From Ulota crispa (Eukaryota > Streptophyta > Bryopsida > Orthotrichales > Orthotrichaceae), in assembly GCA_963920765.1 (NCBI GenBank), contig OY987244.1:13022501-13086500 (forward strand): DNA of 64,000 nucleotides, in the 5' to 3' direction. Position 1 is the first letter of the stretch. Each line of letters starts with the position of its first letter. The notes below the pieces were generated by a model, which was not told the origin of the DNA, ran no database searches, and saw only the letters and a program-made list of their open reading frames with translations. The position numbers and the translations under genes are program-made. Below are positions 25,190 through 37,071 of the stretch, piece after piece.

Positions 25190-26160
25190 TAATGAGGTCC
25201 AAAAAGATTTTAGAAAGATTTCAAAAACAAACCTAAACTATTGTAATAGCTTTTTTATTAAAAATATTTTAAAGTATTTTGATGAATTACAAAAAGATTC
25301 CTAGAGGACTCTAAGTCAGTCTAAGAGATTCTATTTCTATAAATATTTTGAAGTACTTTAACAAGTTTCATGAAGATTTTAAAAGATTCTCAAAGATTCC
25401 AAAAAGGTTCTTGAAAATTCTCAAAGATTCTCAAAGATTTTTTGAATTTCCAAAAAGATTTTCAAAAGATTCTCAAAGATTCCCAAAGATTCTTGAAGAT
25501 TCTCAAAGCTTCTCAAAGCTTCCAGGAAGATTCCAAGATTATTCATAAAGATTTTCAAAAATTCTCAAAAAAATTCAAAATTCCTAGAACATTTCCAAAG
25601 ATCTTCAAATATTCCAAACTATTCTCAAAGATTCTCAAGAATTCTCAAATATTCCTAAAAGATTCTCAAAGATTCCAAAAAGATTCTCAAAAATTTCCGA
25701 AGATTCTCAAACATTCTCAAAGATTTCAAAAAAATTAGAAAAGATTCTCAAAGATTATGAAACATTCTCAAAGATTCCTAAAAGATTCTAAAAGATTCTA
25801 AAAGATTCTCAATTGTTCTCAAACATTCTCAAAGATTCCAAAAATACTTGAAAAGATTCCAAAAGATTCCAAAAGATTCCAAAAGATTTCCAAAGATTTC
25901 AAAAGATTTTCAAAGATTCCTAAAAGATTCTCAATTGTTTTCAAACATCCTCAAAGATTCCAAAAAAACTTGAAAAGATTCCCAAAGATTTCCAAAGATT
26001 TTCAAAGATTCCTAAAATATTCTCAAAGATTCTAAAATCTTGAAAAGATTCTTAAACATTCTCAAAAATCCTGAAAAGATTCTCAATGATTCCCAAAAGA
26101 TTCTTGAAGATTCTTAAAGATTCACAAAAATTCCCAAAAGATCTTCAAAAGATTCCAAAA
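25190..26160. repeat. Degenerate AAAGATTCTC tandem array
   Basis: About 1 kb of imperfect units, typically TCAAAGATTC or AAAAGATTCC, in irregular 10-13 bp steps. It lies inside the CACTA element. Frames through it give Lys/Phe/Ser-rich strings that only reflect the repeat, so no protein is called. Confidence 0.8.
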
Positions 26161-26350
26161 TTTTTGTTGATTTAGATAATGGTGTCCAAATCAACAGAAT
26201 GTATTTAGTTTTTTACAGAATTCTGTTAAATTAGTCAATTAGCGTGGGCAAGTGCCCAAATCAACAAGAAACTGTTGATTTTCTGTTGTTTTGGTAGGAG
26301 TTTTCTACTAGTGTTAGTTTAGCAGCGTGGACATTCAGGACTTTGCATTA

Positions 26351-26687
26351 TGTTAGAACCTGCCACGAATAGCGTGTCGACGCTCTAATCTCACCTTCTA
26401 GCTTTTTGCATCACCGCTCTATGATCCTACCTACAAGATTCTCTCTTTTCCAATGTTCCCCTTCCATACCAAGAGTGACGTTAATAGATTACAAAGCCTC
26501 AATAGTTCACTCAAGAATCACATTGTAAGCAAGAAGAATTAGAGTCTACAACAGTTCATGATATTAACATAATGCAAGGTGAGAGACACAACCCTCGCAC
26601 TGGCATTTATAAGGAATGACAAGAGTCCTAAAAGCTAACCATCGTAACCGCTACTATGTAGTCCAGATGTATGACAGAGTCATAACA
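26351..26687 (-). repeat. Gypsy 5' LTR
   Basis: Partner of 22161-22495, starting TGTTAGAACCTGCC on the + strand and ending CATAACA next to the TTCTT duplication. No tRNA primer-binding site follows on its internal side. The 5' LTR abuts only about 37 bp of internal sequence before the CACTA end, so the deletion removed the primer site too. Confidence 0.8.
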
Positions 26688-26692
26688 TTCTT

Positions 26693-27800
26693 ACATTTTA
26701 TCCGCCTAGTCCGATTTCAAACTTTACCCCTGCAAGAAAAGAATTTTTGGTTTTTATCCGCCCGCTCCAATTTCAAACTTTACCCATGCAAGAAAACATT
26801 TGTCTTTGCTTTTAAAACATTCCCTTGCAATGAAACATTTTTTGGTCTATACCCATAGATTTTTTTACCCATGATATGAAAGGAACGTCAATATATTCTT
26901 ATGTAGAAATGTTCTTTTTTTTTCCTACAAAATTTTTTACCCATGTAGTAAATATTCACGTAATTTTTTATATATATTTTTGTTTTTTACTTGCGTAATT
27001 TTGTTGCATCTTTTATTATTTACCCATGCATTTTTTTTACACATACAAATTTTACCCCATACATTTTTTTCTCATGCAAATTTTTACCTATGCAGCTCAC
27101 AGGGTTCCTATTAGCAACTATAGATTATCCTTAAAATTGCTTTGATGTGTTCCTATACATGTGTTTGATAGTCCCAATCCCGACAATCTCATAGCAACTT
27201 AGCAACTTAGCAACTAACATGTGGTAAGATTTGCTTGTGCAAGTAACATTCATTGTTCCATTATGGGTTCAAGAGTGTGTGGAGAAGGCCTTAAATGTAG
27301 AGTGCAGGAATGGGACCGCTCATATATGGGTACAGTTACCTTAGTATAGGCACCACCAATCCGACGGGACGCAAAGTAATTTGGGGCCCAATTATGCAGA
27401 GCATTTCCTTGCAAGAAAAGAATTCTTACTTTTTATCTGCCCACTCTAATTTCAAACTTTACCCATGCAAGAAAACATTTGTTTTTGCTTTTAAAACATT
27501 CCCTTGCAGTAAAGCATTTTTTGGTCTATACCCATAGATTTTTTTACCCATGCAGTGAAAGGAACGTCAATATATCCTTGTGTAGAAAGGTTTTTTTTGT
27601 TTTCCTACACAAATTTTTACCCACATAGTAAATATTCACTCAATTTTATTTTCTTTTATTTTTTTTAACCCGCTCAATTTTGTTACATTTTTTATTATTT
27701 ACCTACGCATTATTTACACATACAATTTTTTACTCATACATCTTTTTCTGACGCAACTTTTTACCTATGCAGATTTTTACCTATGCAAGTTTTTTATCCA
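26693..27800. repeat. Tandem duplication of about 700 bp
   Basis: Segment 26693-27092 (TTTACCCATGCAAG-rich) is repeated at about 27400-27790. Between the copies are a piece of R1 (27093-27337) and a flank (27338-27420) equal to 22100-22160. The left duplicate is therefore R1 end, flank and T-rich part, split by the gypsy insertion; the right duplicate has no insertion. Many ACCCATGCA/TACCTATGCA words recur. No gene is seen. Confidence 0.65.
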
Positions 27801-28204
27801 AGCAAATTTTTATCTAAGGAGGTTTATTTACCCACGTGATAAAAGGATTGCCGTAAAAGGATCGCCACGCACTAAATAGCAATTTTTTATATAGATAGAT
27901 TTATCATTTTGCGAGGGCACACCTTACGTACCCGGTAGGGAGTTTCAAAGTTTTAAACCCTATTTCACCCCATTTGTAAGTTAGAAAAATTTATCACCCA
28001 GCACATGCATGTTTTAACACAAATCTTATCACGATAAAACAGGTTTTGTTGTGAAAGTAATATTTCATAGTTTTAGGAAGTATGTTTGTAGGTTTTTAGA
28101 AGCAGTTTTCCTCACCTATAATGGGTGAGAAAATTGAACACTAAAATCATGACGAATTGTCAAGCTATTTTATCAACTAAGTAAGCATAGGTTTTTCTTG
28201 GTAA
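27801..28204. other. Non-coding stretch
   Basis: AT-rich with a short G+C-richer part (GGATTGCCGTAAAAGGATCG near 27845-27870). No open frame, inverted repeat or match elsewhere in the window was noticed. Confidence 0.3.
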
Positions 28205-28319
28205 AGTTTGCATGATACACACAAAAATTATCTTAACTTGTCGATGCCACTCTTTGGTACTTATGTGTTCGGTGTTTCAATGCCACTGTTGAAATATAAA
28301 CTATTTCTGTTCTTTTTTT

Positions 28320-28809
28320 GGAATTGATATGTGCACACCAAGGGTTTCATATATGCACATCACGGGGTAAATTTTAGATATTTACCATCAACAAGTTCAA
28401 TTTGGAAAGTTTGAATTTAAATTTGGATTTACAAACCTTGATTTAGTTTAGAACCACAAAAGAGGTTACAATTGATCAATGCCTAGTGGAAAAACTTAGA
28501 TAGGGGGCAAATTATTACTTTTACCCTTGTTTGTAAAAAAAACTAAGTTTTTCCATTGGGCATTGTTCAATTGTAACCTCCTTTGTAGTTCTAGACTAAA
28601 TCATTGTCTCTAAATCCAACTCTGAATTCAAACTTTCCAAATTCAACTTGTTGATGGTAAATATCTAAGATTTACCCCCGATGTGTACATATTAAACCTC
28701 AGGTGTGCACATATCAAACTCTAAGTGTGCACAAATCAAACCCTAGGTGTGCACATATCAAACTCCAAGTGTGCACATATCAAACCCTAGGTGTGTACAT
28801 ATCAATTCC
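28320..28809. mobile_element. Foldback MITE, GGGAATTGATATGTG family, copy C, with expanded end
   Basis: It starts GGAATTGATATGTGCACACC and ends with the complement. It is longer than its relatives (490 versus about 410 bp) because the right end has six 22-bp units (28680-28809). It is flanked by T runs, so the target duplication is unclear. Confidence 0.75.
28680..28809. repeat. 22-bp tandem repeat, six units
   Basis: Units start at 28680, 28702, 28724, 28746, 28768 and 28790, each close to GTGTGCACATATCAAACCCT. Alternate units share variants (AGTGTGC against GGTGTGC; CTCTA/CTCCA against CCCTA), giving a 44-bp higher order. They are copies of the MITE's own terminal sequence. Confidence 0.85.
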
Positions 28810-28862
28810 TTTTTTCTATGAGACGTTTAAGGGCCAAATTAAACAAAATGGGTAGGGGCATT

Positions 28863-29260
28863 AAGGTAAACGCACCCATTCTCATTTGGTCCCAATTATG
28901 CACCCTACTTTTGAGGGTTTCACCACACAACATTGAACTTATAGTGGAGCATTGAACTCTACTTGCACAAGCAAATCCTGCCACATGTCAGTTGCTAAGC
29001 TCCTTTGAGATGGTTGAAATTAGGACCATCTAGTGATGGTATAGGAATACATACAAGCAATTTCAAAAATAGTTTAGAGTTGCTAATAAGGATCCTATGA
29101 ACTACAACTTTACCCTTTAATATAAAACATCCTACAATACTTTTTTTCCACAAAAATTATGTTCCATGATAGCTTGTTGAAAGGCTAACCCTACAAATTT
29201 TTTTCCAAAATTTTCCAATACCTTGAGGTACCCCAAACCCTTAAATTGTCCTGTATGGGT
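28863..29260 (-). mobile_element. Repeat R1, copy 3 (inverted)
   Basis: Reverse complement of 19497-19890. The left edge carries TAAGGTAAACGCACCCATTC and the right edge ATGGGTGCGCCC. Shared inner phrases include CTTATTAGCAACT, GATTTGCTTGTGC and AGCTATCATGGAACAT-like sequence. No coding capacity. Confidence 0.55.
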
Positions 29261-29430
29261 GCGCCCGCCCTGGTTTTGAAGAAGTGTGCCATATGCCCAC
29301 TTTGACTCCTCTGAAAAACCATGCACTGCCACATGGCATCTTTCCCATCAGAAGCTTCAAAAACCTCATAAGCCTCATAAGCTCTGAATCAGCGTTTAAG
29401 TTTTGGTTTTACCCTGGTAGAGCGACACGC

Positions 29431-30341
29431 ACCCCACCATGCCACCAGGTAAGGAAAATTTGGATAGAATTACATATAATCAATGACTTGTGTACATTCA
29501 TCCAAGAAATTTACTATTATTAGTAAATATCATCCAAAGGTTAGTAAATATGGTGCAAACGTGGGAGAGGGATTTGGCAAATCCATTCATTTTTTTCAAG
29601 ATTTTTTCTAGTGTTAGTATTGCCACACAAGTTTTAAGGTAAGATTTAGGCGTATTTTTTGCTAGAAAATTATACGCTGCTCTGAATTTGATACTTGCCT
29701 AAGGTAGTCTGCTCAACTTCCGCTTGCTTGTTTTGAACCGCTTAGTGAGGATTGCTGAAAGGTGCACAAAGCTTTGTAAATGGGTTTCATTTTCTATGAT
29801 CAAACACTGTACTTGTGCATACACAGTTTTAAGAATGTAAGAGAGTGACATGAGCCATTGCTTAATATGCTTTATTGGTCATAATTGTGTTGAGATTTGT
29901 TTCACTTAGTTATATGCCATACAAAAATAAATGAAAAGGAGCTTTCAATCATAATTTGAGTATTTGAATATGGAATAGATGCTTGCACGCTTTAAGAGCC
30001 TTATTGGAGCATTCTCAACTTTGAAGTGGTTGCTTTTAGGACTTGTGTGCTCCATTTACAAGCCGCTTTTGAACTGTGAATGCTACCACCTATGATTAAG
30101 AATAGCTACCTATGCTCCTTTTGCTTAAGAAATTGAAGTTAATTCATACTAACTCAAAAAAAACCAATATAAACAGCTACATAAATGTCTCTTCTTTGGC
30201 TTTCTACCAAAAATATTTCCATTTTGCCAAGCTGCCTCGATTTTTCCACAAAAGCACACTTTCCCTTAGATGGTCGATTCACAAGCCTCCTACCTTACAT
30301 CTTGCTGACTATCCCTAACTATGTTTGAGTTCAAGCTGCTT
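29431..30341. other. Non-coding stretch, single-copy in this window
   Basis: No repeat partner, domain-bearing frame or RNA signature was seen. It contains a short doubled AGTAAATAT(CATCC/GGTGC) phrase near 29520-29555. The longest frame (30112-30318) gives 68 residues without recognisable features. Confidence 0.3.
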
Positions 30342-30345
30342 TTAA

Positions 30346-30700
30346 CCCTTAAACGCCGGGTAGGTCATCATGACCAACCAATAGTCTAGAGTGTTTTGGC
30401 AAGTGCCCAATAATGATGATAATATTTTTAAAGTTGCAGAAGTCAATAGTGCATGGTGCCCTCGTGAAAATTGCAAGAAAGGCAGCTTGGAACCTAGCTA
30501 ACATAGTGTCTCTCAATCTTCTCACAATTTAGCTTACCTAAAAATATGAGTGCATCTAATGAGGTAATTTTTTGCCTATCATGATGGACCATGTGTTTAT
30601 GATCACTTTGAAAAAGAAATCAAGTGAAAAAAAACTTCTTTTTGTCATACAATTTTTTTTGGAGCTAGAGGACAAAAAATGTCCTCATTGGCATATAGGG
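30346..30700. mobile_element. piggyBac-like (TTAA) MITE
   Basis: 355 bp between TTAA at 30342-30345 and TTAA at 30701-30704. The left end is CCCTTAAACGCCGGG followed by the palindrome-like GGTCATCATGACC; the right end is GGCATATAGGG. The interior shares GTCAATAGTGCATG and ATGATGGACCATGTG-type phrases with the next element and with 37072-37568. Confidence 0.7.
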
Positions 30701-30717
30701 TTAAGCTCCCTCTTTAA

Positions 30718-31097
30718 TCCTTAAAGACCGGGTTGGTAATAGTAGTCAAGCTAGGTAATCATGGCCAGCCCTGCATTGTAGTGTTACATTACGCAGACAA
30801 GTGCCCACCTCATAATATTGTTTCTAAAAGGTGCAAAAGTCAATAGTGCATGCTAACTTCATGAAAGTTGCAAGAAGAACAATTTAGGATTTGACATTGT
30901 GACTCTGAAACTTCTCACCATTTGAATTATTTAAAGTCATGATTACTTTTGGGTTTGTTGTTTTTTGCTTGTCATGATGGATCATGTATCTATGATCACT
31001 TCTAAAAAGAACTAGACTAAATACAAATTTTTTCTGTCCTTAGGAGTGTTTCTTTGTAAAACGTTTGCCTCGAGACGTTTGCCTTGTCGTTTAAGGG
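30718..31097. mobile_element. piggyBac-like (TTAA) MITE with empty site
   Basis: 380 bp between TTAA at 30714-30717 and TTAA at 31098-31101. The ends are TCCTTAAAGACCGGG and, reversed, CCCTTAAACGACAAGG. The sister unit reads GCTCCCTCTTTAATTTCCTT (51168-51187) with one TTAA and no insertion, which proves a TTAA target duplication. Confidence 0.85.
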
Positions 31098-31679
31098 TTA
31101 ATTACCTTCTTTGCATAGAAACATAACTTACCTATTTTTCCTGAAGTTTCACAAGGTTCATCCACTTAACTGCAAGATCTGTTGGTTTTGTTTCATTCAC
31201 AATTACGATTGTACAAGCTCATTCCTTCAAATCTTGTGGTAGTTTTAAAAAGTTGTTGTTTAAGAATATAAAGTGATTGTGTACGTTTGGTCCTTTATAT
31301 GATTTGAACCTGACATGTCTACCTCCATGATTCTAAAAAACTAATCTAAAAAATAGAATAAAAACAAAGTCCTAAAATTGTCCCAAGTCATCCGAGATTG
31401 AGTTGATATTAATAATAAACAATTTGCACATGACCAAATTAATGAAAGTCAAAGTGTAGGATTCAAGGTTACTTTCAAGAAAGGTCCCACCCCACTCCAC
31501 TAGTAATGATACTTAGTTTTGATATTTGCTTTTGAAAACAATAATGTTAAATTGTGACACTAAATGTCAACAACTTTATTCATGTTGCTACCTAGTAAAA
31601 GTCAATACGAACATTAATAATCAACTAAATGTCCATCCAGAACCCTAAATTAGTATTGAGATAGTTTACCTTACATTAA

Positions 31680-32608
31680 CCCCTAAAGGATAAAGCTCTT
31701 TTTTTCTACCAAAATCATTGAAAAGTGCCATTTGAAGGGGATGAGTAAGAAGGTAGATTTTCTTTTTTTTTTTGGAAATCCGATTGTAGGATCTTGCCTT
31801 AGACTAGAAGAGGTACTTATGGGAAAAAATCATCTCATTCTAGATGAAGAGGAGGGAGATGTTTACATTTGAAGTGAAGGGAAAAGGTTTTTTTACTTGT
31901 TGCCAATAAATTTCAAAAGCCTTTGACCACTCATACATGAAAAAAATTGCTCTATCCAAAGCTGCGCTTTTATTTTTCCATGTAGCAAATCAACTTAGGT
32001 ATGTGTGGGAGAATTTTCAAATCAATTGGAAGTATACAACACATGGGAAAAAATAGTAAGTAAAAAGAAGTAGAAAGTCACTCAAAACACTAAATTGTTT
32101 AAAAATTAATTATTGAAATGAAAAATGCAAATCTCAATAGCTATAATGTTGTGATAAACAATTTACATCTTTAGGTTTTGTTTTTTTTCCAAATTACTAA
32201 AAATGGAGTAAAATAAAGGACTTCAAAGTTTATTTTAGAGTAGAGAATCCATAACTGCCCGCAAACAAAAACTCATCATAACTTTTATTTCATTGATTGA
32301 AATTGAATGATTCAAAGCTCTCACATATAAAAAAAATCTAAAAACCCATTTTTTATATTTGATTTGTTTTAAATGCAATTTTTAAAGAAGTCTTTTGAGC
32401 TGCCCAGACGTGCAGTCCTCCCCAAATTTTCATAAATTTATGCATGATTTCTTCATCAAATGTTGGAATGAAGAAAAAATTAGGTGCCCACGTAGATCTT
32501 TGAATTCCCCACCTTCAATAAAAGTTTCAAAAATCACACAAAGTAGCTTATCCAAAGGTACATGCCCAAAATCCCATTTGTTCCAAAGGGACAATGGTCC
32601 TATAGGGG
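31680..32608. mobile_element. piggyBac-like (TTAA) element, 929 bp
   Basis: It lies between TTAA at 31676-31679 and TTAA at 32609-32612. The ends are CCCCTAAAGGATAAAGC and, reversed, CCCCTATAGGACCATTG. The copy at 60747-62964 is the same length (929 bp) once its own 1279-bp insertion and duplicated 10-bp site are subtracted. No transposase is present. Confidence 0.8.
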
Positions 32609-33600
32609 TTAAAGAACTATTCAACATGAATACTAATTGTCAACTAAATGAGAAATAGTGCAAGTTACATAAAAGGATATATAACATTAGAATTACTAGA
32701 ACACTAAATTTTATTATTATTGTAGTTGAATCCATAGGTCCATAGTTGTTCCAACCCTCTTGCGTGTTTTAGAACTTTACTATTACAATTTTCAAATAAC
32801 TTGTAAATACCCAACTTCACTAATGGAGAGACATCCTGAAAATTATCTTTGGAGCTTAAAACATCCACAAATTATTGCTCTTGTTGAATGATTTTTCACG
32901 ATTTCAAATTTCCTCCCAAAAAATGTAAAAGAGCACGAGATATGGAGTAAGGCAATTTGTTGAAACCAATTTTTTCTTTTTTATATTGCATACAAGGTAA
33001 AAAATCCCATTTTTAATTGTTATGATCATGTCAGTGCTAAGGAACTTGGGTTTGAAAAGAATAATGTAGATACGAAATCAAAAAAGTTGTGGGATTATGT
33101 AGTCAATTGTGCCAAAAAAAACCCCAAAAATTCAGCATGAAGTGTATTATAAAAGGTCACAATTTCTGACAATTTTCAGTCTCAAAATTGGCAATAACTA
33201 GAGGGGTAAAGTTTCTATTTACAATTTCACTGTTATTAAGAGCACAAAAGCAAGATACCAACCGCTATTAAAGCGTTTCCATAACAACCAAAGTTACTTT
33301 GGTTTTTTTTCATTCACAAATTTGCTGCACACTTCATTTAGAACTCAACCTCCAAACCTAGGAATTGCTATATCATGAACAAGGATTCATGAGCTGTGAT
33401 TGGTGAGCTTAAATTTGTTTGTTAAATTACTAGATTTTACCTATAATTGTGTACATAGAGTCTTATAGTTTTGCATTTTAAATATTTATATTGCTTTCAA
33501 GTTTTTTGACTTGTAGCTCATAGCTCATTATTTTAAGCTCATAAAATAGCTTCACCCTTCCAAATCCAATCAACTAAAACTAAAAAATCCTTGAAGGTAA

Positions 33601-34048
33601 GGTAGGAGCACCCCTCATTGTTAGTGTCCCCATTCCCGATACCTACTTGTGTCAATGATGTTAGTGACTAACAAGAAAAAAAATTGGTTATGGGTAACAA
33701 TATGATGGTTATGGGTGACAAAGTGATGGTTTTAGATGACAAAGTGATGATTTTGGGTGACTGACATGACGAGTGCCCCATCTCACTATTTAAGAACTCC
33801 CCAAGTTAGTATTATGAGTGTAACTATGAGCAGTTGAGCACACTAAAGACATCTCCTATACACAACTATACATCTTCAATGATTTGGGATTTTGAAAATC
33901 TTTGTGATCAAATGCTTGCAATTGGAATTTTCAAAATGATGTTGGTATTTTTTTCCTCTTCCTAACTTAACACTTCTTTTTTAAAGTTCTTCAACTGATT
34001 TTCCTATGCCAAAACCCTTAGTTTCATGCTTATGGATGCTCCCTATCT
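33601..34048. mobile_element. TA-flanked MITE, AGGTA family
   Basis: It starts (A)GGTAGGAGCACCCC and ends GGATGCTCCCTATCT. Sister unit C reads GAAGGTAATACTTT (about 52753-52766) without the element; here the same site is split with TA (or TAA) on both sides. Four TGGTTATGGGTGACA-like phrases near 33690-33760 form a small internal repeat. Confidence 0.65.
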
Positions 34049-37000
34049 TAATACTTTACCACAAATTACTTGAAGTAATTGTGAAATTGAATACTTAGGT
34101 AATAGGCACTAAAAAATCTTACTGTTACTTTGAATATTGTGAAAAAGCTGACTAATCAATACAAGGTATCAACAGCATTTTGTTCTATTGATACATTCAA
34201 TTTCTGTTCTAAGCAAAATATTACTGGTAGAAGCAGTTGAAATTTGCCAATAGGATTTGATTAAAGTGTTGGATTGTAATACGAAGGTACATTGCTTACA
34301 TTTGCTACTAAGTTTATTTTGTGGTATTGAGTAAAATACAGTAAGTAATTAAAACTTGCATGAACTGAGACATTTTGCAAATGATACATCTTATGATAAT
34401 CAATGCTACATGCACTAACATGATGAATAGATATTTTAGAATTACCAAATATCTCACACAAAGTGCAATCTACGTTGATATGGAGGAAAGAATGCCCTTG
34501 TATTCATATCAACAGATCTTATGTCTTGAGAACAATAAAATTTCTAGTTACAGAAAACCAAGTGTGTAAAGCATGAAAAACAAGAGGCTTTGTCCTTGTA
34601 ACATTGGCTTGTTTTTTGAGACAATATGCTCATACTTCTTCATTGTAGCTTCTCTTGATGTGAAGCTTTGTCATTTGCTACCTAGAGTCAATAAACACAT
34701 TGTCAACCTTCATGAGTAAGTAACTTAGCTAACCAAGTTTGAACCATGGCATTGTTAAAAGCAACCTCATTTTACATTTAACCGAAGTTGGAATTTCAAA
34801 TTTATTAGTAAAAAAATTTGTTATGTTATGAAGCAAATCAAAGACACTTTCTTGAGCAGATGATAAGAAGCAAAATAATTAACTATTCTTAGACTTTGAA
34901 CCCTATGTAAGTAATAGCTTGTACATGTGTGATATATTCTATATAGTAAAGACGCCTCATCTTCTTGTCTCAAATTACTCGTCTCCTTGTAAGGATTTCA
35001 AATCGCGTTTCCCAAAGAATAAAAATTTCTTGACCTCTGGACACCCCTTTTGGATCGAGCATCCTCATCTTTGTACAATTTGAGAATCCTTTTATTTTAT
35101 TTTATATTTTCTTTGGAGGATTTAGGATTTTCCTAGTCTTTTTCTGTTCACACTTGCACTGGCTGTTAATAGCGGAGTAAGTATCAAAAAGGAATGTGAG
35201 TGCAGCTGAAGTTCAAGTCATATCATTGGAAAGTGCTACTGTAGTTTGGTCCTTGAAAATTCAATGTATCTGCATTTATTTACTCTAGTGAAATGTGTCT
35301 AATTGTGAAACAGTGTGTGCTTAGAGATGAATTAAAAGAATGCTAAAAGAGCTCTTGAAAAGTGGAGGAACTAGAAAATTGCACAACATCTAAACCTTTG
35401 CAACCTACCTTATCCTCATCTTGGGAAAAATAATAGAATCTGTTAATTTTTTATAGCCTGCCTTATATTTAATTTGGCAAAAAAACAAATTCATTATTAA
35501 ATTCTTCACAATGGAAGCAATTGAAAGTAATGTTAGGCATGGACACAACTGCACAAGTAACAAATACATAGGAAAACATGTTGAAGAAATAAAGATTGTA
35601 ACTAGAAGTATACAGGTTTAAGAATGCCAAGAAAGCATATATTTCAATTAAAAAGAAATTAGAATTTTGGTGCAAAACAGCCATGATGATTTTTAACATG
35701 ATATTTGTTCATTTGGGAAAAAACTCCAATTTTGGGATTTTTTAATATTTCATCTTTAAGTATTTTTAGGTGATTCAAAATAAGTTTTATGATGATTTCT
35801 TCAAGACTTTAAATCAAAGACGAAATGTTTTATAAGAAATTATTAAAAAATCACTTGAAATCACCAAAATAATGTCACATATGCAATATTCAATATCCGC
35901 AAAATCTATTTTGGGAAAGTGTTTTTCCCAAATTACCAAATATTGTGTTTCTTGCCAAAAATTAGATTTGTCATCCACAAACTCATGTAAATATAGTCAT
36001 TGTTGATTATATGTATTGAACTTGCCCTATTGGAAAATTAATACTTCTTTATCACTATCTTGGAGTGTGTTTGGTGTTTGATCAAATTGAAATTCTTACT
36101 TGTTCATCTCATGTTTTGACAATATACTCTCAAAGAGTAAGAATTGATATGGCAAAGTAACTAGCCATTCAAATGTTACTCCTAACTCTCTTGCTTACCT
36201 TTTGAGCACATAAAAATCCACAAACAGTTATACCAATGACCTACCTTCATTAAACTAATCATAATGCCAAAAATTGCTTTGGTTCTTGCATGATGATGAG
36301 CTTGTGCTCTACATGGTAAATTAAAAGAAGATGTTATAAACCATAGTGCAAATGATAACTTGTCCATTCATGTGGTTGATTGGACTGGTGAGTAAACATT
36401 CCTTATACAATCAACTTCTTTGTAAACTTAATTGCACTAATTAGCAAGATTGTAAGCATGATCTTGTTGGACATGTATAGTCACTCATTTCAAAATGAAA
36501 TGGGATTGATTATCACTCAAAGTCTAAGGAAAAAAATGATCTTCCCCTCCTCATATTTGTCATTTCTCATCTTCAACTAGCTTTTCATATGCCTGCAATT
36601 GATGGTACCTATATTTATTTATACATAGTACAAATAGATGTATCTTGAAATTACTACCCAATTGCTAATGTAGACTTTTATGGTTCAAGTGGTTTTGTAT
36701 GCAATTTCACTATTGTCAATAACATTGGTAGTTACGTTCTCCCAAACATTACTTCAACTCCTTCAACAAAAAGCCGACTTCCTCCCTATTTGAATGATTG
36801 CATATGAAAATTTAGACTATGACAGTCAATCCTAAAGAGAGTTTTGACCTCAAACCCAACAACATGGTCTCTTCAATGAGTTGTATTGAAGGAGTATCTA
36901 ATGATAACACATTCTTGCATACTACTTTAGAACTCCCAAATGACCCAAATTTGATTAAAGTGTTGAAAACTTGAAATGACGCAAATAGCACCCTTTACTA

Positions 37001-37071
37001 AGTGCAATTGTCATATATAGTTGTCATGTTTTGGTCTACAATGAGTAGGTGAAGAATCTAAAACTTGTTAA

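Larger units (their letters stand above)
23129..26313. mobile_element. CACTA-type transposon, non-autonomous, inside the gypsy relic
   Basis: 3185 bp. It starts CACTAGTAAAAAACTC and ends with GAGTTTTCTACTAGTG. Subterminal repeats of GTTGATTTTCTGTTG type occur at both ends (about 23140-23290 and 26160-26300), as usual in CACTA elements. The interior has no transposase; it holds a G+C-rich GGCAGCTGCCC-type repeat (about 23385-23500), a nested MITE and a 1-kb AAAGATTC array. A clean 3-bp target duplication is not visible (TAG against TTA). Confidence 0.75.
22161..26687 (-). mobile_element. Gutted Ty3/gypsy chromovirus element
   Basis: Two LTRs (22161-22495 and 26351-26687) in direct orientation are flanked by the 5-bp target duplication TTCTT (22156-22160 and 26688-26692). 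On the minus strand each LTR begins TCTT/TGTT-ATGAC and ends CA. A purine tract AAAGAGGGGG adjoins the 3' LTR near 22497-22510. Only the integrase tail with chromodomain remains; gag, protease and polymerase are gone. A CACTA element sits inside. The LTRs differ at more than one base in ten over the parts compared, so the insertion is old. Confidence 0.85.
28205..29430. pseudogene. Relic of the AP2 upstream region, without the gene
   Basis: 28240-28319 (GATGCCACTC...CAATGCCACTGTTG) and 29260-29420 (CCTGGTTTTGA...AGCTCTGAATC) match consecutive parts of the AP2 upstream region (49565-49640 and 49690-49805). They are split by a MITE (28320-28809) and R1 copy 3 (28863-29260). No AP2 coding sequence remains here, so this is a fifth, beheaded unit. 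Confidence 0.6.

Noticed and set aside
25442..25738. 98-residue Lys/Phe/Ser-rich frame
   Set aside because: It is a direct translation of the AAAGATTC array, with no independent sign of coding.
28680..28809. CRISPR-like regular repeats
   Set aside because: Units are contiguous with no unique spacers, lie within a MITE, and the genome is eukaryotic.
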